The position numbers were made by a program, and so were the translations under genes. From NCBI GenBank assembly GCA_040386775.1, contig JAZKEU010000021.1:1-44775 (forward strand): a stretch of 44,775 nucleotides of DNA. Reading direction: 5' to 3'. Source of the stretch: Bdellovibrionota bacterium (lineage in GTDB: Bacteria > Bdellovibrionota > Bdellovibrionia > Bdellovibrionales > JAEYZS01). The notes beneath the pieces were generated by a model. That model was given only the letters and a program-made list of their open reading frames with translations, did not search any database and was not told the DNA's origin. Position 1 is the first letter of the stretch. The number at the start of each line of letters is the position of its first letter. Below are positions 27,030 to 34,368 of the stretch, one piece after another.

Positions 27030-28100
27030 TTAATCAACTAATACACCCATAGATTTAACAGCAAATCCATGTTTTTTAATAAAATCAGACCTAAAAGCAC
27101 TAGTCTCTGAGTTTTCAACTACGGAGTTCATAGAGAGAAGTAAATTTTTTGCTTTTGCCTCATTAGAAAGCTGTAGCATACCATTTTCTATCACCATTCC
27201 AGTTCCATCTTCAGATTTTAGCTTAATCTTTGCATTCAGTCCGTAGCCCATGTGAGGAGAAAAACGTAAACTTCCCCATCGTTTTCTGTTGTTTTGCTCA
27301 AGGACCTGACCTTTTGGTGCAAAATATAGAATCGTTGCGACCGCACTACCGTCTGCCTGCAAAATCTGTGTTGTTAAAAAAGTAACAGCTTCACCATTTT
27401 CAGTTGTTACTTTCAGAGGAGATCCTACCGCCAGACTTCCAATTGTCGTAGTTGTCTGTGTTAGAATTTCAGTAATTTCATTTTTATGAGAAGCATAAAG
27501 TTCTTTGAGGTATTGCGGTATCTTTCCTGCTTTTGCGATCTCTTCAAAATATGAAGGATCTTTATTTTCTCTTGGAAATATAAAAACATTTTCGTTTTGT
27601 ACTAATATTGAAATTAATTTTCCTAATCTTAAAAATTGGGAAAGAGATGTGTGAGTGAATCCAACTTTATTTTCACCAAGAACTTTATAGCCTGTACCTC
27701 TCAAATCAAATGAGTATATTTTGCTATTCAAAATAAACACGTAAGAATGGGGCCTTGCTATTCCTTCAGTAATACTTTCTGCCAAGAACACCTGGGCCTT
27801 TACGATCTCTTCCAAAGAAACCTCACCTTTCGCAATGAGGCTCTGAATAGATGATTGGTGTTTCTTTATAAAGTTCACTTTTGACAATGATAAAACATCG
27901 CTCGATTGCGTGTGATTTAAAGGCTGAAAATTTTCATGACTAAGTCTGCTAGCAATTTGAATGTAAGCACCATAGAGCTTTGATTGCTCTGTTTGTGTTA
28001 ATGAATTAATGGAATTGAAAAGCTGAGCACAAGTTTGCGCACTTACTTTTAGCGAAGACATCACAGCCAACGCAATTACAACGTACCCTAGAATTTTCAT
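27030..28100 (-). CDS. Exported protein of unknown function (CxxLF type), probably truncated
   Basis: From the ATG at 28100 (GGAG seven bases upstream) the product has 356 residues, starting with a signal peptide that ends LKVSAQ; an in-frame start at 28175 would bury this signal behind 25 residues. The mature N-terminus TCAQLFNSINSL carries the CxxLF motif shared with neighbours. A helical N-terminal half is followed by strand-rich sequence (SPLKVTTENGEAVTFLTTQIL, then GSAVATILYFAPKG). I recognise no family. The frame ends at 27030 with VLVD, while a coding-like frame continues one base over, so the intact protein may have been about 530 residues. Confidence 0.7.
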   Translation of the reverse strand: MKILGYVVIALAVMSSLKVSAQTCAQLFNSINSLTQTEQSKLYGAYIQIASRLSHENFQPLNHTQSSDVLSLSKVNFIKKHQSSIQSLIAKGEVSLEEIVKAQVFLAESITEGIARPHSYVFILNSKIYSFDLRGTGYKVLGENKVGFTHTSLSQFLRLGKLISILVQNENVFIFPRENKDPSYFEEIAKAGKIPQYLKELYASHKNEITEILTQTTTTIGSLAVGSPLKVTTENGEAVTFLTTQILQADGSAVATILYFAPKGQVLEQNNRKRWGSLRFSPHMGYGLNAKIKLKSEDGTGMVIENGMLQLSNEAKAKNLLLSMNSVVENSETSAFRSDFIKKHGFAVKSMGVLVD

Positions 28101-28231
28101 ATAACTACTCCAACACAAAAGACGACCCACACGCACTTCCAGTACGATAGGTGTTAATGCAATTTTAGATACCAATTTCAGCGCTTTAGGTCAAATATAC
28201 GAGGGGATGGTGTACTCTTTGCCCAAAATTG

Positions 28232-28249
28232 TTAGTCACTACTGACTAA
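28232..28249. promoter_or_regulatory. 18-bp dyad between divergent exported-protein genes
   Basis: TTAGTCA (28232-28238) and TGACTAA (28243-28249) flank CTAC. It lies about 130 bases from each of the two divergent starts at 28100 and 28372. Short symmetric arms and a short centre resemble a repressor or activator operator more than an RNA terminator. The rest of this 271-base spacer shows nothing else I can support. Confidence 0.45.
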
Positions 28250-28371
28250 TATATGATCATTTTTTTGAACTTTATTTACCTTCCTGCGTCTAAAAAGATT
28301 TCTAATGGATCAAATTTGTCTCCACTCTATAGATTTTTCTGTTAGTGTCCTTCGAGTACGTGGGGTACGAT

Positions 28372-28734
28372 ATGAAGATTCTGGTGGTTTTGGCTCTGAC
28401 ATTTTTTAGTCTACAATCCTTTGCATTGAACGCATGCGGTGCTCTTTTTATGCAACAAGGATTCGTGTTGGAACAAAAGCTCAATGTCTTAGAACTTGCC
28501 GTCACCTATCATCAGAATTACCTCAATTCACCGGAAGGCAAAGCTCAAGTTGCGCGCATGGAAGAACTCTTAAACACCAAATACAAACTCAAAAAAGATT
28601 CCAATGGAAGACCTTATTTTCAAATAGTGTTTGAACCCAAAGAACCCGTTAAAGAATCTGTGCTAGTCGCTATCACTTCTTCTATTCCTAATATGACTGT
28701 CGTTTACAATTTAAATCCCATAAAGAAAAATTAG
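28372..28734 (+). CDS. Small exported protein of unknown function (CxxLF type)
   Basis: The 120-residue product starts at the ATG at 28372 with a signal peptide (MKILVVLALTFFSLQSFA) and continues LNACGALFMQQGFVLEQKL, the third instance in this region of a single cysteine followed by xxLF just after the signal. The rest is a helix with the repeated pattern LEQKLNVLELAVTYHQNYL and a small C-terminal strand pair. No family is recognised. The ribosome site is weak (GGGG). An upstream in-frame ATG at 28345 would misplace the signal. Its stop overlaps the convergent gene's stop by 3 bases within TTAG. Confidence 0.65.
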   Translation: MKILVVLALTFFSLQSFALNACGALFMQQGFVLEQKLNVLELAVTYHQNYLNSPEGKAQVARMEELLNTKYKLKKDSNGRPYFQIVFEPKEPVKESVLVAITSSIPNMTVVYNLNPIKKN

Positions 28735-29099
28735 CCTTTTTTGATATGAACAATGGCGTTGAGGGCCGCTTTTAGAAAAGCTTCGGAATCCTTGCCTTCT
28801 TTGAGGGCTCTTTCAAAGGCTACTCGTGCTTCTGGAATATTGCTGCCTGCCGGAAGACCTAAAACCTCATAGGCATCCCAAGTCTCACCGTTGAATTGAA
28901 ATAGAATATTTAGAACTTTCTCATATTGATCGTTGTTTTCTTGTTTCTCTCGAAAAACAGCCTCAAATTCACCAGCTTCGATTGTGCGTTTATTTTTAGA
29001 GAAATTGAGTTTAGATGGTTTTTGAGACTTGTTGTCTCTCTTGTAGAGAATAAAAAGAATGATGACAAAGAATATGTTTGCCAGTAAAAACCACTTCAT
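28731..29099 (-). CDS. Single-pass membrane protein with a degenerate J-like segment
   Basis: The 122-residue product has an N-terminal anchor (about 3-19) followed by basic residues, so the body is predicted cytoplasmic. Residues 74-100 (WDAYEVLGLPAG, then IPEARVAFERALKEG) closely follow helix I and II of a J-domain, where DnaJ reads YEVLGV and then a run to a basic helix. The HPD tripeptide that should come next is absent; KDSEAF is found instead. It therefore should not stimulate DnaK ATPase in the usual way. The start lies only 28 bases from the divergent mrp-like gene, with no clear ribosome site. Function is unknown; I have reasonable confidence in the resemblance, low in any role. Confidence 0.65.
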   Translation of the reverse strand: MKWFLLANIFFVIILFILYKRDNKSQKPSKLNFSKNKRTIEAGEFEAVFREKQENNDQYEKVLNILFQFNGETWDAYEVLGLPAGSNIPEARVAFERALKEGKDSEAFLKAALNAIVHIKKG

Positions 29100-29127
29100 A
29101 ACTTAAGATTAAAGGTGAAGTAAAGTT

Positions 29128-29919
29128 ATGGCAAATCCTAATCCATTCGACCAGCAAAAGCCCATCCCCAACGTCAAGCATGTGATTGCTATTTCTTCCG
29201 GCAAAGGGGGAGTTGGTAAAAGTACCGTGACTTCTCACCTCGCCTTGGCCCTTGCTCAAAAAGGGGCAAAAGTTGGACTCTTAGATGCGGATATTTATGG
29301 TCCATCTATCCCCAGAATATTTGGGATCTTGAATCAAACCCCACCCGTGAACTCAAGCAACAAATTAGAGCCTATTGAGCGCTATAACGTGAAAATCATG
29401 AGCATGGGACTTCTCGTAGAGGATAATCAAGCGCTTATTTGGAGAGGCCCAATGCTCTTTAAGGCCCTTGAGCAACTCTTGCGAGATGTGAACTGGGGAG
29501 AGCTAGACTATCTACTCGTGGATCTTCCTCCGGGAACTGGCGATGTTCAACTTACACTCTGTCAAAAGATCCCTATGTCTGCGGCTATTACGGTTACGAC
29601 TCCGCAAAATATTGCATTGATTGATGTGACCCGATCTATCGATATGTTCAAAAAACTGAATGTTCCAATGTTTGGATTGATCGAAAATATGTCTTATTTC
29701 CTGGCCCCAAGTGGTGAACGCATGAGTCTTTTTCCTAAAGGCGAATTGGACAAATACATCAAAGAAAATGAAATTCCCAAACTCGCAGAAATTCCATTCA
29801 CTCAAAATACAGCCATGGGTTGTGAAATTGGAATTCCAATTGTGCAGTCAAAACCCGATTCTCTAGAGGGAAACATCTTCGGAGAACTAGCAGAGAAAAT
29901 TCTACGTAAATTCGTCTAA
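29128..29919 (+). CDS. Mrp/NBP35-family P-loop ATPase without the Fe-S cysteines
   Basis: The family carries Fe-S clusters or acts as MinD-like ATPases. The 263 residues have the deviant Walker A SSGKGGVGKST (23-33), LLDADIYGPSIPRIFG, DYLLVDLPPGTGD and the TTPQNIALIDVTRS region, all typical of Mrp/ApbC. The N-terminal DUF59-like domain of longer Mrp proteins is missing. In place of the usual CPxC after ENMSYF the protein has FLAPSGER (residues 191-198), so the bridging Fe-S cluster ligands are gone. Its biochemical role is thus open; a scaffold-independent ATPase is possible. Start by ATG at 29128, with AAAG close by. Confidence 0.88.
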   Translation: MANPNPFDQQKPIPNVKHVIAISSGKGGVGKSTVTSHLALALAQKGAKVGLLDADIYGPSIPRIFGILNQTPPVNSSNKLEPIERYNVKIMSMGLLVEDNQALIWRGPMLFKALEQLLRDVNWGELDYLLVDLPPGTGDVQLTLCQKIPMSAAITVTTPQNIALIDVTRSIDMFKKLNVPMFGLIENMSYFLAPSGERMSLFPKGELDKYIKENEIPKLAEIPFTQNTAMGCEIGIPIVQSKPDSLEGNIFGELAEKILRKFV

Positions 29920-30061
29920 TATTCCAACAGCCTTGTTATTTTTTCCAATTTTGAGTCTAAATTGTGTAGTTGACGACAATATTCGTGCCATCCATTGTGG
30001 TTTTTAGCTTTACCACCGATTCTATATATAACCATGACGATGTCGACAAAGGAGGTATGTT

Positions 30062-30397
30062 ATGAAAACAAAGACCACAGAAACTTCAGATGAAACCACT
30101 TCAAAAACTGCACCGCCACCTACAAATTCTTATGAGAATTTTGATAGCCAACTCAGCGAGTGGTCTCAGAAGCTAGATGAGTTTAAACATAAACTCACAA
30201 AAGTAGGTTCTGATATACAGAACGAAGCCACTCAAAAGATCGAAGATCTAGAAATGAAGTATAAAACCGCCTCTGAAAAAATAAACGATCTTAAGGACAA
30301 AGGACTTTTAGCGAAAGATGAAATGAAAACTGGTTTTGAAAAAGCCTGGAAAGAACTTTTACAGGCTTATGAATCAGCTAGAAAAACTTTTCACTGA
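30062..30397 (+). CDS. Small charged coiled-coil protein of unknown function
   Basis: The 111-residue product has no signal peptide. A Thr/Pro-rich, disordered N-terminus (about 1-25) precedes a long amphipathic, Lys/Glu-rich helix (about 28-108) with heptad-like spacing (LSEWSQKLDEFKHKL, then KIEDLEMKYKTASEKI). It recalls phasin-like or filament-forming helical proteins, but I do not assign a family. The ribosome site is unusually strong: AAAGGAGGT five bases before the ATG, a near-complete anti-Shine-Dalgarno match, so high expression is expected. It stands alone after mrp and converges with the mltD-like gene one base away. Confidence 0.75.
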   Translation: MKTKTTETSDETTSKTAPPPTNSYENFDSQLSEWSQKLDEFKHKLTKVGSDIQNEATQKIEDLEMKYKTASEKINDLKDKGLLAKDEMKTGFEKAWKELLQAYESARKTFH

Positions 30398-30398
30398 C

Positions 30399-31919
30399 CT
30401 ATTTGGGTATGACGAGCTTGGTCCCAACGAGAAGTTTAGATCTTCTACTCAGATCGTTGGCAGCCAAGATTCTTGATAACGACACATTGTATTTTCTAGC
30501 AATATTTAAAAGTGTATCCCCACGTCTTACAATGATCTGCTGTTTCTTGTCTTTTTTAATTCTCTTAGAGCTTTGAGGTTTCTTTTCAGCTGTTCTAGAT
30601 TCTTTAAGCGTCCTCCGTAAATCTTGAATGATCTGTTTTTGGTTTGCTTGTCCTTCTGGAACTTTTAGAAACTGACCCACCCGCAATGCGCTTTTGGAAC
30701 CCAAATTATTCATAGATCTAATTCTAGAAATCGTAGTTCCGTGTTTTTTTGCAATTCTATGAAGAGTGTCACCGTGCTTCACTTTGTATCTGTAACTTTC
30801 ATTTGAACGAACCATTGCGATCGCTCTTGTATTCGCCACATAACTCTTAGACATAGCCACAGTTGCTTTCTCAGTAGAGTTTGTTGGAACTCTGATCACG
30901 AGGCTTTGATTATTTAAGTTCGGAGCAAATTCCGTATTGAATTGTGGATTTAGAGATCTTAAATCTTCGTACTGGATACCCATTTCTTGCGCCATCGTTC
31001 TTAAATTCACAGTTTGGCTCGCCACAACCTCTGAGAATGAAAGAGGCTCGTGATATTCTAAATTTGTAAATCCGTACTTCTCTGGATTCTTGGCAATCAT
31101 TCTTGCAGCGATATATTTTGGAATGTAGTTCGCAGTTTCCTTAGGAAGCATCTTTTTTGTTTCTGCAATTGTCCAGAAATCTCTAGAATCATGCTTCATC
31201 AATACTCTAAACATTCTGTTTTCACCGCCATTATAGCCTGCGAATGCAAAATACCAATTGCCAAATACATTGTATAAACTTCTAAAATATTTTACCGCTG
31301 CAAGGGTAGATTTGAATGGATCTTTTCTTTCGTCGATCAAGGAGTTGATTTGAAGATTGTATCTTCTTCCCGTTGGCGCGATAAACTGCCAGTATCCTAC
31401 AGCTCCCGCATGTGATCTTGCTGAAGAACCAAATCCTGATTCAATCAACGCGATATAAACTAGATCTTCGGGAAGACCATTTTCTTTTAAGATTTTTTTC
31501 ATCGCCGGGAGATATCTTGCAGATCTCTCGAGATATTTTTGCATGTGTACAGACCCACGTTTACTTTGGAAATAATCCAACCATTTTTGTACATGGCGAT
31601 TATAGTGATGTGGAATATCTGGGTAAATTTTTAAAGATACTTTTGCATCCGGAATGTCTACACGAGCTGGCTCCGCTTGACTGGATTTCTCTAAAGATTG
31701 ATCAGTTACCTCAGGTGCACTCACAACGTCTTCTTTTTTTTCTGCATCTTCAGCATCAATAGGAAGAATATTGGGTTGATCTGGGTCTACAGGGATTTGA
31801 ACAATTTCATCTTCATCATGAGCATCATTTTTCGCTTCATATCTCTTGTTCAAAGAACCGCAGCCGGACAATATAAGCACGCAGAGTAAAGTGCTTAACA
31901 ACGTTGTGAAATTTCTCAT
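30399..31919 (-). CDS. MltD-like membrane-bound lytic transglycosylase lipoprotein
   Basis: The enzyme cleaves peptidoglycan glycan strands to 1,6-anhydro ends. The 506 residues begin with a lipoprotein signal and lipobox LSGC (Cys20), a disordered acidic linker, then an SLT domain with catalytic Glu in ALIESGF (E160) and the AVGYWQFIAPTGRRYNL motif. Two clear LysM domains follow (YRYKVKHGDTLHRIAKKHG and IIVRRGDTLLNIARKYN), with a weaker third LysM-like stretch before them. This is the MltD plan. A GGAG lies upstream of the ATG. The second transglycosylase gene is next upstream, 110 bases away, on the same strand. Confidence 0.93.
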   Translation of the reverse strand: MRNFTTLLSTLLCVLILSGCGSLNKRYEAKNDAHDEDEIVQIPVDPDQPNILPIDAEDAEKKEDVVSAPEVTDQSLEKSSQAEPARVDIPDAKVSLKIYPDIPHHYNRHVQKWLDYFQSKRGSVHMQKYLERSARYLPAMKKILKENGLPEDLVYIALIESGFGSSARSHAGAVGYWQFIAPTGRRYNLQINSLIDERKDPFKSTLAAVKYFRSLYNVFGNWYFAFAGYNGGENRMFRVLMKHDSRDFWTIAETKKMLPKETANYIPKYIAARMIAKNPEKYGFTNLEYHEPLSFSEVVASQTVNLRTMAQEMGIQYEDLRSLNPQFNTEFAPNLNNQSLVIRVPTNSTEKATVAMSKSYVANTRAIAMVRSNESYRYKVKHGDTLHRIAKKHGTTISRIRSMNNLGSKSALRVGQFLKVPEGQANQKQIIQDLRRTLKESRTAEKKPQSSKRIKKDKKQQIIVRRGDTLLNIARKYNVSLSRILAANDLSRRSKLLVGTKLVIPK

Positions 31920-32028
31920 CTTATCTCCAATGTCGAGAGTCTACAATATAGCGCCAAAAATTTTACGTTGGGCATCTATCTAATTTAGTATAAAAAACCT
32001 TGGCGCCGCAATCAATAATCAATGGAAC

Positions 32029-34314
32029 TCAGTTTCCAATAGGAGTACTGGACTGTGCCGTAGAATTGACCCAAACCGGATCTTTGACTTGTACCTTACT
32101 CGAGTCAATCAATTGATAAATCAGGTAATTTCTCAATATCGCTTTCACGTAAAATCTCGTTTCATTCCACGGAAGGAGATCCACCCAGACCTCATATTCT
32201 GGACTCGACGTTAATTGAGGAGAAATCCCTGAGGACTGCATCCATCTTTTTAATCGAGTTGGGCCTGCATTGTATGCTGCCAGTGCAAATGGAACGTTGT
32301 TGCCAAAATCTGTAATCATTTTCGCAAAATAATAAGTTCCCATGCGGATATTTGTTTCTGGATCAAATAATGTTGTCGGAATTTCTAGATTTTTAATTTT
32401 TAAAGCTGTAGCAATTTCTTTTGCTGTGGGTGGAATCATTTGCATCAATCCGTAAGCGCTGCTCGATGAAACTGCGAACACATTGAAAGAGCTTTCTTGT
32501 CGAATCAAGCTCATCACAAGTTTTGGATCTACTTTTCTGATGTTAGCTTGTTCAATGATCAATGGTTCAAACTCTTTTGGATAAGCTGTTTGTAGCAATG
32601 AAAAATTTCTTAAGGCAGAGTTTTCATCCCAAGCCTTGTTCAACATAGAAATCGCTTTTGGATAATTAAATGCTGCTGCATAATGTCTTGCAAGCATGGC
32701 AATTCCCTCAGGGTTTTCAGGTACCGGAATTTCATTCAACTCTAAGTTTGCCTCTTCATACCAACCGGCTGCTGATAAAGTTTGGAATCTGTCCCAGGAT
32801 AATTTTTCTTGTGGGCTCAACCAAATGTCCTGCTTTTGAGTAAGTTTTTTCTTTAAACTACCAAAACTCACTTCGCCTTTGTTCAGCTCAGCAACTGCCC
32901 TTAATCCATAGTATGAAAATGGAAATTTCTGAATGAGTATTTGCACTTCTACTTGCGCTCTCTGAGAATCTGTTTTTTGCGCTGTTCTCCAGAGCCAATA
33001 TCTCGCCATCAATTCTAAATCTGAATACTGAAGCTGAGATATTACTTTTTCAAAATTGGAGATGGCTTTAGAATAATTTTTATCTATGTATTGCATCATT
33101 CCTAAATAGAAATACGCATCGACGGACTCTTTTGTTCCAGAATATTTTTCGGTCACTTCTTTAAAATATTTTTGCGCTTTCCCAAAATCCTTATTATGCA
33201 TGGTGGATTTTGCCAAAAGATCTACGATTTCTACGGAAGCAATATCACCTTTTGATTTTGTATAGGCTTCTTCTGCAAGATCCGCGGCATCTTTATACTG
33301 ACCAGTTCGGTAAGCTCTCTTTGCCCAATCTAAAAGCCTTTTTGAATCTGCACGCTTCATCACGTTGATAAAATCATATCTTAGAACTTTAAATTGCTTT
33401 TCATCTTGTTGAGAAATCGATTGATAAGACTCACTGATTCTCTGGGTTGCCCAGTCGGCTCGAAGACTTCCTGGATATTCTTCGATCAACTCCATGCCAT
33501 CTTGAGTTGCTGAGAACAAATCTCCAGATTTTAATGCACCCGTCATTCTCTCTACTATTTTTTGTTCTTCTTGACCAAGGTTCACTAGCAGTGGTTTTTC
33601 TTCGGCAGCTGTGTCTTGATCTTTATCTTTCTTAAATAAAAGTGCAGACTCGATCGCTTTCAATTTATCTCTGAGATTTACGTCATCCTTTTGAACTAAG
33701 CTTTTTAAAATATACGCTTTTGCAGTTAAAAGATTCTGCTGCAAGAAGGAAAGCTCCCCGGCCATTTGGAATGCGCGAGCTTTTTGCTCTGGATTCATCC
33801 AATCCTGAATATCCAAAAGCTCTCCCACCGAAGACCATGCCAATTGTGGTCTGTTTCTGATTTCCCACTCTAGAATTGCAAAATGGCTATCCACATAGCC
33901 GCTCTTTAATTTATCTTTATATGGGCCTCTTAAAAGCCAATCCGGTTGTCCTTTCAATAAGCCATTCAAAACTCTCAACTGAGCAACGCCAGACTTTTTT
34001 GAATTCACCCCGTTCAATTCACAATCGTACTGAACTGAAAGTATCCAGGGTCTCAAAATTTTATTAGAGGCATAAGCCGCCTTGCCTTGTGACTGACAAG
34101 CACTGAAATTTCTTGTGATTTGGGAATTCTTAAGCTGTGCCAATGATTTGTATGCGGGCTTAAGATCTTTCGCTTTTTTATCAAAAATCCAACGTGTTTG
34201 CGGAACTTCTTTTTGAAAATTCATTTGCACTGGCTGAAGACTTGCCATCACGTTGCTCGATAAAAAGACAACTGCTATTCCTAGACTTATGGATTTCGTA
34301 AAACTAAATTTCAC
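32029..34314 (-). CDS. Soluble lytic murein transglycosylase (Slt-like)
   Basis: The product is a periplasmic exolytic transglycosylase. From the GTG at 34314 it has 761 residues; the longer frame starts at 34335, but the ribosome site GAGAGG lies inside its codons 4-5 and six bases before this GTG, and the signal peptide (VKFSFTKSISLGIAVVFLSS) then starts normally. The large middle is alpha-helical with TPR-like units (FGKAQKYFKEVTEKY, YSKAISNFEKVISQL), matching the doughnut-shaped U-domain of Slt. The SLT domain at the C-terminus has catalytic Glu in LIRQESSFN (about residue 607 from the GTG), then AYGLMQMIPPTA and ALAAYNAGPTRLKRW. All motifs are intact. Confidence 0.93.
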   Translation of the reverse strand: MKFSFTKSISLGIAVVFLSSNVMASLQPVQMNFQKEVPQTRWIFDKKAKDLKPAYKSLAQLKNSQITRNFSACQSQGKAAYASNKILRPWILSVQYDCELNGVNSKKSGVAQLRVLNGLLKGQPDWLLRGPYKDKLKSGYVDSHFAILEWEIRNRPQLAWSSVGELLDIQDWMNPEQKARAFQMAGELSFLQQNLLTAKAYILKSLVQKDDVNLRDKLKAIESALLFKKDKDQDTAAEEKPLLVNLGQEEQKIVERMTGALKSGDLFSATQDGMELIEEYPGSLRADWATQRISESYQSISQQDEKQFKVLRYDFINVMKRADSKRLLDWAKRAYRTGQYKDAADLAEEAYTKSKGDIASVEIVDLLAKSTMHNKDFGKAQKYFKEVTEKYSGTKESVDAYFYLGMMQYIDKNYSKAISNFEKVISQLQYSDLELMARYWLWRTAQKTDSQRAQVEVQILIQKFPFSYYGLRAVAELNKGEVSFGSLKKKLTQKQDIWLSPQEKLSWDRFQTLSAAGWYEEANLELNEIPVPENPEGIAMLARHYAAAFNYPKAISMLNKAWDENSALRNFSLLQTAYPKEFEPLIIEQANIRKVDPKLVMSLIRQESSFNVFAVSSSSAYGLMQMIPPTAKEIATALKIKNLEIPTTLFDPETNIRMGTYYFAKMITDFGNNVPFALAAYNAGPTRLKRWMQSSGISPQLTSSPEYEVWVDLLPWNETRFYVKAILRNYLIYQLIDSSKVQVKDPVWVNSTAQSSTPIGN

Positions 34315-34368
34315 CACGTACCTCTCTGGTCTCAATACTTGCTATGGCAAGTCCTACTTTTTTTGATC

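Noticed and set aside
31951-32006. GCGCCAA/TTGGCGC pair between mltD-like and slt-like genes
   Set aside because: Seven bases across a 42-base loop are too weak for a confident feature.
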